Positions 32,461-44,880 of a DNA stretch of 64,000 nucleotides are shown here, one piece after another; position 1 is the stretch's first letter; each line of letters opens with the position of its first letter. The DNA is from Oxytricha trifallax (lineage: Eukaryota > Ciliophora > Spirotrichea > Sporadotrichida > Oxytrichidae): the NCBI GenBank assembly GCA_000711775.1, contig ARYC01000640.1:62001-126000 (forward strand), written 5' to 3'. A program made the translations under genes and the position numbers. The notes below the pieces were generated by a model. That model made no database searches. It was not told where the DNA came from and saw only the letters and a program-made list of their open reading frames with translations.

Positions 32461-32714
32461 CCCCATTAGTCAATTAAAAATGAATATTGGGGATTAAGAT
32501 TAATAAAATTAAAATTAAATTATTATTGGCTGAAATTAATTATAATTAGGCTAAAAAAGAATTTACGCACTCTGATTGGTTTATTTTATAGAGACAATTA
32601 TCGAACCAATGGTTTTAATAATTAGCCAAAACTTTATTAATTTACGCCAATAATAAATATATTTTAATTTTATTAATCTTAATCCCCTATATTCATTCTT
32701 AATTGAGAACGGGG
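32461..32714. mobile_element. Small MITE (AAAACCC family) copy 2
   Basis: 254 bp, about 70-bp inverted ends (CCCCATTAGTCAATT... and ...AATTGAGAACGGGG). The central TTTACGCACTCTGATTGG is shared with 30216-30475. No ORF. It ends 8 bp before the target duplication of the next MITE, so the two insertions are almost adjacent. Confidence 0.7.
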
Positions 32715-32730
32715 TTTTATAAGAAATTAG

Positions 32731-33205
32731 GGGGGGGGGGGAAGTTTCCTGCACGCTTTATTTTATTTATGTAAATTTAATAAATTTGACTTAAATTAAC
32801 AAATTTAATATTTTTATGAACCATTTAATATAAAGACCACATTGATCATCATTGAAGTAGTTCAAAAAAATATAGTTTAACATTATATAGGTATGGTAAG
32901 AAAAAGGTAAATTCAATCATAATTACAATAACAATCGGATACAATCATTATAATATTTAAGAGACAGAACTTGCAAATACCATATAAAAAATGTCAGAGT
33001 TTTTGGAATCTGAAGAGAGATATTGAATATTGATTAATAAATTAAAGTATGATAATAAAAATAAAAATAGTCCTGAAGTTTGTTGATGGTTGTTATAAAG
33101 ATTAATTTGATAAAAAAAATAAAAATCAAAATTAAAAAAAGAGTGCAGGAAACTTCCCTAAAATTTTTTTTTATATAATAACCAGTGCAGGAAACTTCCC
33201 CCCCC
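32731..33205. mobile_element. G-run MITE, complete copy 2
   Basis: 475 bp, with ends GGGGGGGGGGGAAGTTTCCTGC and the inverse, and GAAATTAG flanking both sides (32723-32730, 33206-33213). A second GCAGGAAACTTCCC lies just inside the right end (near 33144). Internal sequence matches the interrupted copy at 11017. No ORF. Confidence 0.85.
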
Positions 33206-33213
33206 GAAATTAG

Positions 33214-33506
33214 TTTTTTGACCTACTGTCCAGAAGGTTGGTCAGCTGACCAATTTTCTGGTAGGGTAGGGGATTTTGAACCAAGAGTTCGCTGATATTT
33301 GTACCTGATAAAATCAGTGAATATCCCAGAGTTCTGTAGTGTCTGTGCCTTGTAAAAAGCACGGGATACTCGCACGGGGCTGGTATGACATTAAATAGCA
33401 GCACATGACCCGGATTGGAAATCCGGAGTGGTAACATGGAAGAAAGGACACTTGTTTGGACTACTGTCGAGTTTATTGGTGACCACAACTGATGCTTTCG
33501 GAGGAT
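33214..33506. other. GC-richer island of unknown nature
   Basis: About 290 bp with markedly higher GC than the surroundings and several short palindromes (TTGGTCAGCTGACCAA near 33238; CCGGATTGGAAATCCGG near 33411). One minus-strand frame is open for 90 codons under the standard code, but it shows no family motif. It could be a structured RNA gene, a decayed segment or part of an insertion. I cannot decide. Confidence 0.4.
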
Positions 33507-33877
33507 TTATGATAAATAATAAGAAAAATAGATGATTATAAGAATTTGATTAAGATTAATAAGAATACTTTAAAAATAAAATGGAAGAGAAGCAACTCAA
33601 ACAGCTTTGCCATTCTTATATTCACCACAATACATATCACCATTACTAATTATCATGACGCCTTTCCTGTTCCTTTCTGTTTCTTTGCAAAGTCTTAGCT
33701 AAAGTCAGTCACTGTTCTTACCAGGTAGAACCTCAAAAAAATAAAAATTTTAGATATCTTTTTTGTAACTTACATTTTTAGTGAGTGAAACTGCTCCACC
33801 AGCGTCGCCATTAAAAGTATTCTTATTAATCTTAATCAAATTCTTATAATCATCTATTTTTCTTATTATTTATCATA
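33507..33877 (-). other. Inverted-repeat unit enclosing a MORN-repeat coding fragment
   Basis: Two 65-bp arms (33507-33571 and 33813-33877) are near-perfect reverse complements around a 241-bp centre. On the minus strand the centre reads KGVMIISNGDMYCGEYKNGK then TGA (33597-33599), a clear MORN repeat (GD.Y.GE...NGK). Upstream is NGDAGGAVSLTKN directly before GTAAGT, and further GT/AG pairs suggest small introns. It looks like a host gene fragment carried between inverted repeats, or a coding segment that recombined there. The parent gene is not in the window. Confidence 0.55.
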
Positions 33878-35490
33878 ATTGATCATGAGGAAGATTACCT
33901 TCAGTATTATTTGGCCTTAATATTAATTTCCAAATTACTTAACTAACTAACTATAAGAAAAGTAGAGTAATTTAAGAGATGAAGCATAAAAAAATTATCC
34001 GACTTATTTTAAGGATTTTCGTTTGATTCAGGAAAAATTGCGAAAAAAATACTAATGACTTAGATTTTGAATTTTGGTAGAGGTTTTCTTAATTAAAATT
34101 TAATTTACAATTCAGAAAAAGGAAATTGCTAAATTCTTTATTAACTAACTATTTAAAATTTCATATAAAAACATTTTTATTAGTTAAAACACTCATTGAT
34201 TAATTTTAATCACTGGGAATATCCACTTTGAAAACAATTTTCAAAAATGGGAAAAAAATTTATTAACATTTCATGATGACAAAATTAAGATCACTTCCAT
34301 ATTCATTCTTTTTATCGAAGATGCCTATGCTGAGAGCATTAAATTAAAACTATCATTTCAAGCATGAAAAGAAAATGGGAATAAAAAATAAAATAAAATT
34401 TTCAATTAATTTAGGAAAAAAAGAAGACAACCGCTTCATGGAATAGATTTCAGTGATATAAATACAAAAACGTAAATTAATTAATTTTTTATAATTAAAT
34501 AGATATATCCTTAAAAATATAAAATTATTTAAATATTTATTTAAAGAATAGAAAATATAAAATTATATTAATATTTTTAATCAAAGTTGTAAATCTTATT
34601 TATCTTTATTACCATCATAGATTAAAATATTAAATGAAAATTATATTTAATTTATATATAAAATAAATTAATTTTTATAAAATGATTATTCTTTTTTGTC
34701 ATTTTATCATTTTATTTATAAATATTAAATTGAATATTTATTTTTGTAAATCTGAAAGCTGCGCTGCGCCATCGTCTAAATAGTAAATTTATATGATTTC
34801 CAAATTAAAGTCCTTTTAGCTTTTTTTTATTTATTTTAGAGTATACAGAATATTTCATAATTAAATAAAATTACATAAGATTTAAAGATTCTATATATTT
34901 TATCGGTATATATTAATTAAATAGTTCTAAAATTTTTAATAAAAAAGATTTATTAAATAAAAGTTTACAATTATTGCATTTAAGTTTACATATTTGATTT
35001 ATATTTATACGTAAATTCCATAACATAATATTAATAAAATAATAAATTATATAAATTAGAGAAATTTTAATTTAAATAATTTTATGATATATTTTAATTA
35101 TTTCATACTCATCATAGCTTCTATTTAAATTAATATTTAATATAAACTAATATTAACGTAACCGATTCGACCTATAACTGAAAAATATATAATAATTATA
35201 AGGGATATGTGTGGAATTAACAATAAAACAAAACAAGAGTTGAACCACAGGATGGCAGTTATCAGCAACATAATATCAATCAACGAACTAATTCCACTCA
35301 AATAAAATAATTTATGTATCATTATTTTTAAACTGAAGTCAATTCTTGTTCATAATGTAAATCCATGTCTTTTATTATAATTAAATACTTATTTTATATA
35401 TAATTATATAAATAATAGAGAGAGAGAAAAGAATAGAAGTCAAAATAAAAAATATAAGGAAGAAAAACATTTAAATATAGTAAATTTAAT
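33878..35490. other. AT-rich DNA, no gene seen
   Basis: A weak GC pocket (GCTGCGCTGCGCC near 34760) is the only local exception. No gene or repeat recognised. Confidence 0.45.
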
Positions 35491-35493
35491 ATT

Positions 35494-36292
35494 CCGTAGA
35501 TTTAATATAGAAATCCATTTTAATCACAATGGAAGTTTTAGTGATTAAAATTTAACTTATTAATTAATTAAATTTAATGTGAAACTTTTAATTAATAAAT
35601 CATTCTACCTTTATCATAGTAGAAGACTGCTTCATCACTTTTCACGATCACAGTAGTTGAAAATTATCATTCTATAACTCTCTGTGACTACTATAGCTGC
35701 CATCATTCTTACATTTGTGTCAACATTCTGACAATTGTGATTGTTCTTACTGTTGTGATTATTTTCATAAATAGGACTTTTACTGTGATTAATCACAAAA
35801 AATCACAAAATTTGGGTATTGGGATTAAAATAATCACATTAAGAATTCTTACTCAAGAATATAGAAGTTTCTACTTTACACAGCTATTTTTTATTGATAT
35901 ACTTACTTTTATTTCAACATTTCTATATTCTTGAGTAAGAATTCTTAATGTGATTATTTTAATCCCAATACCCAAATTTTGTGATTTTTTGTGATTAATC
36001 ACAGTAAAAGTCCTATTTATGAAAATAATCACAACAGTAAGAACAATCACAATTGTCAGAATGTTGACACAAATGTAAGAATGATGGCAGCTATAGTAGT
36101 CACAGAGAGTTATAGAATGATAATTTTCAACTACTGTGATCGTGAAAAGTGATGAAGCAGTCTTCTACTATGATAAAGGTAGAATGATTTATTAATTAAA
36201 AGTTTCACATTAAATTTAATTAATTAATAAGTTAAATTTTAATCACTAAAACTTCCATTGTGATTAAAATGGATTTCTATATAAATCTACGG
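35494..36292. mobile_element. 799-bp foldback element inserted at ATT
   Basis: Two arms of about 375 bp (35494-35868, 35919-36292) are almost perfectly complementary; the ends read CCGTAGATTTA and TAAATCTACGG. ATT flanks both sides (35491-35493, 36293-36295). Without it, the flanks read AATATTGTAGGA, which matches the far end of the neighbouring palindrome (RC of 36705-36716). The foldback therefore inserted into that palindrome's edge. No gene. Confidence 0.82.
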
Positions 36293-36295
36293 ATT

Positions 36296-36716
36296 GTAGG
36301 AATACATTTGATATGGGAAATTAATATGAAATTAAATAATAAAAATATCAAAATCTTGGCAGTTAACTATCTGGAAGCCTAGACAATATAGTACTTGTTT
36401 GATAGAGAATTCAAAATTAGCTGGACTTTACTATTGGCTGTATGTATCTCTCTATCGAATTCTTGAAGCGAGATAACTCGACTTTAATTTAAGCATTAAA
36501 ATCAACTAAAAAAATCACCAAAAATAAAAGTCGAGTTATCTCGCTTCAGGAATGCGATAGAGAGGTACCGCCAATAGTAAAGTCCAGCTAATTTAATTCT
36601 CTATCAAACAAGTACTATATTGTCTAGGCTTCCAGAAAGTTAACTGCCAAGATTTTGATATTTTTATTATTTAATTTCATATTAATTTTCCATATCAAAT
36701 GTACTCCTACAATATT
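36296..36716. mobile_element. Foldback element of the CAGTTAA family, copy 1
   Basis: Arms of about 200 bp. Core motifs are GGCAGTTAA, GATAGAGAATTC, AGCTGGACTTTACTATTGG and CGAGATAACTCGAC with their inverses. The same motifs recur at 43455-43745 and, more decayed, at 51350-51632. The left edge is interrupted by the 35494-36292 element. Confidence 0.78.
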
Positions 36717-39092
36717 TTTTATATTTAATTCTAAGATTACTTAGAAAAAGCAAAATCTTAAATTAAAATCTTTGAATTTATTATTATTATTGAAAAATAA
36801 AAGGTTTATAGTCAAATCCTTAGAGAATCAACTATTAATACCTTTATTTATTTGTTTAGAATATCTATTTTATTATTTTTATTTCTTAATTAATTAATTA
36901 AAATGGTTTAAAAAATACATTTTTATTAACTTAAAAAATGAGAAATAAAATATAATGAATTCTATAAATATTTCCAAATTTTTGCCATTCTTTTTTTGTA
37001 AATATTATTTATTATTAATACTTTATTGAAATTTTAAAAATGACAAATACATTTAATTCGGAGGTGTGTGTCACCTCGGTTTAGAGAGTCAAAAGGTGCT
37101 AGTTTAAGATTTAAAATAATAAATAGTTTATCTCCAGTTTATATTAATTCAAAATATAAATTTAAAAGAATATATAATAAATAAATTATTGAAATATTAT
37201 AATGTAATTTCAATTATTTCGTAATAAAAAATAAATTATTACAGAGTGATGTGTTAGATTAAATATTAAATGAATAATTAAAATAAGATCAATGACAAAT
37301 ATAAAATATTTATATATTTACTATAATAATTTTAATTATTTTTAGGTTTTTATATCTAACAATCCTTTAAATTTTACTTTTCTTATTTTTATAATTAACA
37401 TATCTGTATCTCTATTATAAAATTTTTGAACGTTATTTTTAATTTATATTAATTGTGAAAATCTTATAGTTTTAATTATAATATCAAAGTATAAATGAAA
37501 CCAGTAAAGGAAGTAAATATTACTTACAGCTTAGAAATTTTTTCTGATTTATTATAATATATTTTAATGTAAAAAAAACCTGATATTGATGATGCTTAAT
37601 TTTCTGATGGAAATAAAATTCCTGGATTAAATAAAATTGATGATATCAAACGAAACAATAATAAATTTACGGTTAATAAAATCGAGTATTTTTATTAGAA
37701 ATATATTAATTTATATTTTATTATATGGAGCGAAAACTAAAACTTAACATGAATATAAGTTTTCAAATAATTATAATTAAACAATTTAGAATTAATCACA
37801 TAAAATCAGCATATGTCATTTAAAGAAAGTTTATATTTTAATTTTCTCAAAGAAATCATTATTTTTAAAGCAATTTATAGCATCATAGCTTTTTAACAAA
37901 CTAACTAACTTTATAAGAGGGTAAACTAATTAAAGAAATTAAGATAATAATGGTAAGTGAGGAATTTTTTGAAAAAATTAGAAGTTCAAAAAGAGAACCT
38001 ACTTACATAAAAATTTTAATTTCTCTTTATATTCTATTATAACTAAGAATATTTATATAAAAAGAAATTAGATTTTGATATAGTTTAAGGAAGCTCGATA
38101 AAATTTAAAGTACTAAACAATTTATATTTTTAATTTAAATAATTTAATTATACACTGTAAAGTTTAGAAATTATAATTTTAAATTTGTCGTATGAGATTT
38201 ATCAATTTTTCATTTAATATATTCTTTTAATAAATATTTTTTCAAATTTTAATTAATCATTTCAGTACATTGATTCAATTGAAAGCGGTTCCCAAAATAG
38301 TTGTAGAAAATTGAGTTTAATTTTAAAATTTAAATTTTTTTTAGAAAATATCACATACAAGAGTAAAATATTAAGAAAAACAAGATAAAATAAAAAAAAA
38401 TAATAAATATTAATTCATACTTAATCTTAATTATTTAAGTAAATGTAAATATATTTAGAGATTTCAGCAATTTGAAGCTCAAAAATGTATTTTCCCTAAC
38501 ATAATAATGACAGTTAATTTCAATAATTTTTGGACTACATTTAATTAATAAATAAAAATATATTATTTAATTATATTTATGTTATTATTATGTTTATTCA
38601 TGCTTAATTACTCATAATAATTTCAATTTATATAGATTTAATTGGTTAAATAAAACATTAATTATTATGTTAATTACTAAAATAATATTGTAAATTAAGT
38701 AATATCATCTAATATATAAACTTTTTATTTTACTCGTAATGCGTTATCGATTAACTTTTTAAATTAATTTTTTAATAAAGAATGTAAAATATTTAAGAAT
38801 ATTAAGAAATTAAAATATTAGCTCCTTATTTTTGTCAAGAATTTTATTCCATTATTTAAATTTGTTAGTATAATAATAATAATAAGGGTGGGAAGTAACT
38901 TAGTCAGTCTATGAAGAAAAAAAAGACATTTCTTTCTTCAACCATATTTAAATTAAAAATATTTTTATTTTTTATGATAATTTTCTTAATTAACAATAGC
39001 TAAGTATAGTATAAATATTAAAATTGTTGAGGTGTTAATTTATTAGTATAAAGATTTCTAATTTAAATCATATTAATAAAGTAATTTTACTA
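36717..39092. other. AT-rich DNA with one short hairpin
   Basis: The hairpin GAGGTG-TGTGT-CACCTC lies at about 37063-37079. I see no gene in these 2.4 kb. Confidence 0.45.
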
Positions 39093-40168
39093 TAATATTG
39101 ATAAAATAGATAAAAATAGGAAATTTGAGAAATAAAGATCAATTTTAAATATATTTGTAGTTACAACTGTCATCAATTAGGAGTACCATTAATATTAATT
39201 TGATTTAGATTTTAAATTTAATTAATTAATAAAATCAAACATATATATTATAAAGTGGTCAGGTGGTCTGGCTGGAATTTTTGGTGGTCCACCGCAAATG
39301 TATATATATTTAATTGATATTACAATTGTATATTAATCAATACTAGGTTCACTCATCAGACATCTCTCCTCTGTCGTTGACCACCTAATGTGTGTTCTCA
39401 ATCGTCTGCCTTCTTGGCTCCCTGATAGGTTTGAAAACTTGAGTAGAGGAACCGGGCTACCATTGGCGCTGTTATAGAGAATGCCTCTTCCCCGTTTTGT
39501 GTCGGTTTCTCGGATTGACAGAGCAGACATCTCAACTTGAAAGCATAGGCACTCTAGGGACCCATCTTGCTACCACTGCCCTTGCGCATATATCAGTGAA
39601 GTATGGCTTATTGGCTCCAGTGGAGTCTGTCTTGTAGCGAAAAAAAGGAAAGCGTAGGCAGTACATCTAATTGGAACGATGGGTGTAGGCATCGATGTGA
39701 CTGAAACCCGGAATTTGACTCGTCATTAAGCATTGGCACTGCCTCTAGAGGTACGAGCTGCCCTCGCTTTGATCTTTGAATCTGTATGAAGAAATAATGA
39801 CACTTGTGAGACATTACTATTAGTTTACTTAGTGAGTCTCGGAGCAGAAATAAAGTCACGATAGCCTCTCAGTCATTTATATATCCGCCGTAGTGGTGTC
39901 CGGTGTGTTGGTTCAATTGTAGTTCTACACATTGTAATATCAATTAAATATATATACATTAGCGGTGGACCACCAAAAACTCCAGCCAGACCACCTGACC
40001 ACATTTTAATATATATATTTTATTTTATTAATTAATTAATTAAATTTAAAATCTAAATCAAATTTGTATTAATGGTACTCCTAATTCATGACAGTTGTAA
40101 CTACAAATATATTTAAAATTGATCTTTATTTCTCAAATTTCCTATTTTTATCTATTATAACAATATTA
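39093..40168. mobile_element. Long-TIR element with conserved GC-rich core, copy 1
   Basis: Arms of about 250 bp (39093-39345 and about 39930-40168) include GTGGTCAGGTGGTCTGGCTGG and its inverse. The 580-bp centre is GC-rich and is related to the centre of 61818-62735 (shared blocks GAGCTGCCCTC, GGAGTCTGTCTTG, AACGATSNGTGTA-like). On the minus strand the two centres also align as protein (DVCSVNPRNRHKTGKRHS against DVYSANLKSRHRVGRRRS), but no frame is open across either. It may be a relic of a coding sequence. Confidence 0.75.
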
Positions 40169-42899
40169 AGAAAGAAGGAATTGGTTGATAGCGTAAAATT
40201 ACATGAACCATAATTCATAAAAATTTAATCGAACAAATTTAGTCAAAATAAAATTCTGTAAATTGGTAAACCTCTTAAGAATGTTTTTTATTCCAAAAAA
40301 TATGTCAAGTTTTTAATAATTTTAAATAATTACTTTTACTCATTTTTGGAATAGTGTTATGTTATTTTATTGATTAACTCAATGAAATATTTTTATTTAG
40401 CGAATTGATCTAAAATACATCATTAAATTAATTATGTCCCAATATTATATGAATATAGATCAATCATACTTTGTTTAAACAAATACTTATAATAAAAATA
40501 ATTAATTTATTTAATAAATCCGTAAATGGTTAAATTCAAAATAGGTTTTAAAAATAATTAACAATTAAATTATGATTAAATTAATGAATTTTATTTTTTT
40601 ATTTGTTAAATATTTATTTTTAAGAAAGTATTTTTAAATTAATTAAAAATAATTAACATGAAAATCTTTTTATTTATTATAAATTTTTGTAGAATTGATA
40701 ATTTAAGTGTTTGTGAAAGTGCTTTTTCAATTTATACTGAATTTTGAAGAATGAATTTTAATTAGTTAAAAAAATTAATATTATTTCTGGTTGATCTTTT
40801 AGTTCCAAAACATAAAAGAATGTGTGCTCTAAACTTGATAATACAATATCAACTCAGCTCATTAGATTTATAAATTAAAATTTTCTTAGGCAATTAGTTG
40901 ATAATTGATATTGATGGGTGATAATTGTCTTTAAATAGATTATTAATTCACCAATATGAATATAAAGAAAATTTTATTTTCAGTTTATTCTTGCATATTT
41001 AAAATTACAAAGGATGGCCCATCATTCAACAAATACAAAATAGAAAAAATTTTAATTAAAATTGATTAAATATCCTAATTTATTTTGAATTAACATTATT
41101 ATTCTTAATTATCTATTTAACGAATTAACTAATTAATATAGATATAAATTAGTTAAATTATAAGATATTTATATCTTTTAAACAAAAAATTATCCGATAT
41201 ATTCAACTATATATTTAATATTAAAATAACTAGCCCAATAGATAAAATATAGATTTATATAATTATTAGTTTTTCACCAATATTTTAATTTTTCAGTATG
41301 TTTTATATTAATATATTTATTTAAAATACATATTATGTTTTAATAAATATTTTTATAAAATATATTTGTTTGAGTATCAAGCCTAAATATTGCCTCTATC
41401 TCGAAATAAAATATTAATTTTGCTTATATTTAATTTTTAATAGTTTTAATTTAATTAAATTATTTAGTGGCTCCTCAGATGCACTATTTACTTATGAAAA
41501 ATAATAATAAATACATCATAATCAAATTCTTATCCTAAGTTACTAAAAATAAAACATCGAAATATTATAAAAATAAAATAATATTAACTAAATTAAAAAA
41601 TCAATGAATGTAAACATGGTTTGATAAAATCAGAAATAAATTTTATAATTAATATCAATTTTTATAAAATAAAATAATAAATTTAATAAAAATTATTTTT
41701 AATTTGATTTAAAGCAATAAAATTATCATGAATTAAGATAGTTTTATTAATTGAACAAAATTAATATTTGAATAAATTTATTTTCTTAAGTCTTGTAGGT
41801 CTTTTATACTCATTAAAAAGGTAAGTTGCAGACAAAATCAAATTTTAATATTTAATATTTTAATCATTAAAATAAGGAAGTAATAATGACAAGCACTAAC
41901 CAGGTAAGTTGTAAATGGCATGATATAACTTAAGTTTGAAAAAAAAGTATGTTTAAAGGAGAGATTGATCAAATTTAATTCTTTTTTGAGTTTTTTTAAT
42001 TATTTCTTATTTCTTCTAAGAAGTGAGTTTAATATCTAATATCATGGTATAATTGATAATTAAATTTATGAATTAAGATATAGCTTCATTAATTTAATGG
42101 AAATGAATATGAAAAACTTTGCAAACTAAAAAATATATAGAAAAATTTAAACATATTTTTTTAATAATGAACTCTTAATTGCAAATTAACTTTATTAATA
42201 GCGATTAAAATAGCAATAATAATTTGCATTTGATAATTAAAATGAATATAAATATAACCAAATTTGATTTTAAAATTGTTAATTTTAATAATATTTCTTT
42301 ATTTTATTCTGTGTTGTTGGTTGGGATTGTTCATTAAAGCTTTTTTTTATTTAGGCTTTATAATTCATTACACATTTTATTAATTTTTGCAATTTTTTAA
42401 TATAAATTGTTAGTTATATTCTAATGCAATCATAAATTAAAAAAACTATTTGGTTTATATATTTATATATTTTTCAAAATTTAAGGAAGCGATATTGTAG
42501 TATAATTTAAAATCAAAACTTAGATAACTAAATTTAAACCCATAACTTTATATATAATTGTTAAGATTATTAATTCAAAATAAAATAACAAATTTAATTG
42601 TAAATTCCCATAATTAAGTTTAATAAAATTAATTCATATTTAAATAAAGTTTTTAATTATCTTATTTAATTGCATACATTTTTATATAATTCTATTTATG
42701 AGATGTTAAATAAATTAAAAAAAATATAATAAAATTTATTATAATATAGTTTTTAAATAATTCATAATTATTATTTCATTTACTGAGATATAAATAGCTT
42801 TTTTAAAAATAATTTTTCACACCATTTAATATTATGCATGAATTTTTGAAATTAAATACAAACAGAATTTATATCCATAACTCTAAAATTAAAATAAAA
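40169..42899. other. AT-rich DNA, no gene seen
   Basis: 2.7 kb, very AT-rich; no repeat with structure and no convincing frame. Confidence 0.45.
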
Positions 42900-43370
42900 A
42901 TGGAATGGATTGGCCCTACTCATGTATATTAGTAATTAAAATTGTAGCATTTCTTCATAACTTACAAGAAATCTTACTAAAACTACTTTCTTTATCAAAA
43001 TGATCATAAAATTACTTATGCTCAAAGAGAAAATGGCAGACCTCTAAAGTATTATTCTAATTTTTAAGGATCATTAAAATAATATATAATTATAGGGAGA
43101 CTTCACTGTAATACCATAATTTACAATTTACACATAAAAATTCTAATATAAGTTAAAATGCAAGGACATATTCTTGGTTGCTAAACACAAAATAGTTTGA
43201 GAAATCAATTTAAATAAATTTATTAAAATACTAATAATTACAGTTAGTATTCTGCAATAATAATGCGAACTAATTCAATACATTTTTCGCAGGTTTTATC
43301 ACATCTCTATATTTATACCTATGATTTAATGACTAGTAACTTGCATTTTGCTTTTATAATTTCCTTATGA
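42900..43370 (+). CDS. Possible coding segment, unknown
   Basis: An open frame of 156 codons under the ciliate code, starting MEWIGPTHVYQQLKLQHFF, with a protein-like patch HKITYAQRENGRPLKYYSNF. In DNA this AT-rich a frame of this length can arise by chance, since TGA is the only stop. The second half is poorly protein-like, so at most the first 60-70 codons may be real. No family recognised. Confidence 0.25.
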
Positions 43371-43454
43371 TTGGTATTTTATCAATATTGTAGAAATACA
43401 TTAGAAATTGGTAAAATCATTCTAACTAAATAAATAATTATTCAAAATCTTTGC

Positions 43455-43745
43455 AGTTAAAGTTGGCCAATTTAAACGATCTTGGGCTTATTCAATAGAG
43501 AATTCTAAATTAGCTGAATTTTATTATTGACAGTACTATTATATCGCATCCCTGGATGGAGATAACTTCACTTAAATTTGAGAGTATAATTTATTTAATA
43601 TAGACCAGTTTAATTTAAGTGAAGTTATCTCTCTCCAGGGATAAGGTAAAATACTACCACCAATAATAAAATCCAGCTAATTTAGAATTCTCTATCAATT
43701 GATCCCAAGATCGTTCAAATTGGACAACTTTAACTGTCAAAATTT
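43455..43745. mobile_element. Foldback element of the CAGTTAA family, copy 2
   Basis: About 290 bp of two complementary arms with ATAGAGAATTCTAAATTAGC, TTATTATTG, AAGTGAAGTTATCTC and CCCTGGA motifs; outer parts read GCAGTTAAAGTTG and CAACTTTAACTG. It is related to 36296-36716 and 51350-51632. Confidence 0.75.
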
Positions 43746-44129
43746 TAATTACAACGAGTTTATATCAAATAATTTTTACAAATATAAATATATTTCTACA
43801 ATAAATATTGTTTTCTATTAATTAATTATTTTTCTTGTTTCTGTAAAATTTACCTAGAATTAATAATTAGTATCCTAGAAATTTTTATTTATATAATAAT
43901 TGAATTTTTAATTTAATTATTTTTTGAAGCAAAAAATATAAAATACAAATTTATTAATTATATATTTTTAAATGATTATATTAAAAAATAATTAATTTAA
44001 TTTCTTAGAAATTTAAAAAAGGATATGAAATTTATTGAAAAATTATTTTGTAAATGAATAATTTAAAGTCCTTTTATAATTATGTGGACTGACTTGCTAT
44101 TTTCAGCTCTTTTAAACATATTCTGATAA
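43746..44129. other. AT-rich DNA, no gene seen
   Basis: Nothing recognisable. Confidence 0.4.
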
Positions 44130-44880
44130 TTATTGACGCTTTAGTAGTATTCTATAATAGGTCCAATTGTCCCATCAAAAACTGATTTATCTTATAAATA
44201 GAATTTAGAATTAAGACTTCCAATTTAGCATTCAATTTAATAAAATATACGAGAATCTTATTTTTTTTTAAAAAAATATTAAATTATTATCGAATTATCA
44301 GACGTTATTTATTACAAGAAACCTGAATAATGATTTGAATACTTATAATCATATAGAATTATTATAATTTTTACTTTCAAGATATCAAAAGTATTTAAGA
44401 ATTAATAATTATATCATAAATAACTAATTAAAGCATTCAATTTAAATTATGATTTTAAATTTAAGTTTTAGATATTAAAGTTAATGGTTTTTATGATTGA
44501 TTGATTAATTTAATATAATATTATTTTATTTTAATTTTAACCGGCACAAATTCAAAGGATAAAATTTATATTTAATTTTAATTAATATATAAAATATTAC
44601 CAAATTAAATTGTACTTTTTTATTAAGAACTTAAAATCGTTCTAAAATATACAGTCAGTTTTTGAATCAGTTAACAAAATAAAAAATTAGAAATAAAATA
44701 TTTCATAATACATATTAATTTTTGTTAGATAATGAAACCAATTCGTGACTAAATGGATCATAGAAGCAAATATAATAAATAAAATTAATTTATTATAAGT
44801 TTATTAATTATTTATAAAAAGTTCAACAAATAAGATTTATCTAATGATAAATATATTATTGAAATATATAATAATTTTAT
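44130..44880 (+). repeat. Dispersed repeat, copy 2
   Basis: Diverged direct copy of 31540-32150; see the shared blocks given there (here near 44162, 44205, 44738 and 44842). No ORF. Confidence 0.55.

Noticed and set aside
33214-33506. 90-codon minus-strand frame in the GC-rich island
   Set aside because: No family motif, and several palindromes overlap it; left as an island of unknown nature.
35737-35934. 65-codon frame in the middle of a foldback element
   Set aside because: It is formed by the palindrome's arm and loop and has no protein-like character.
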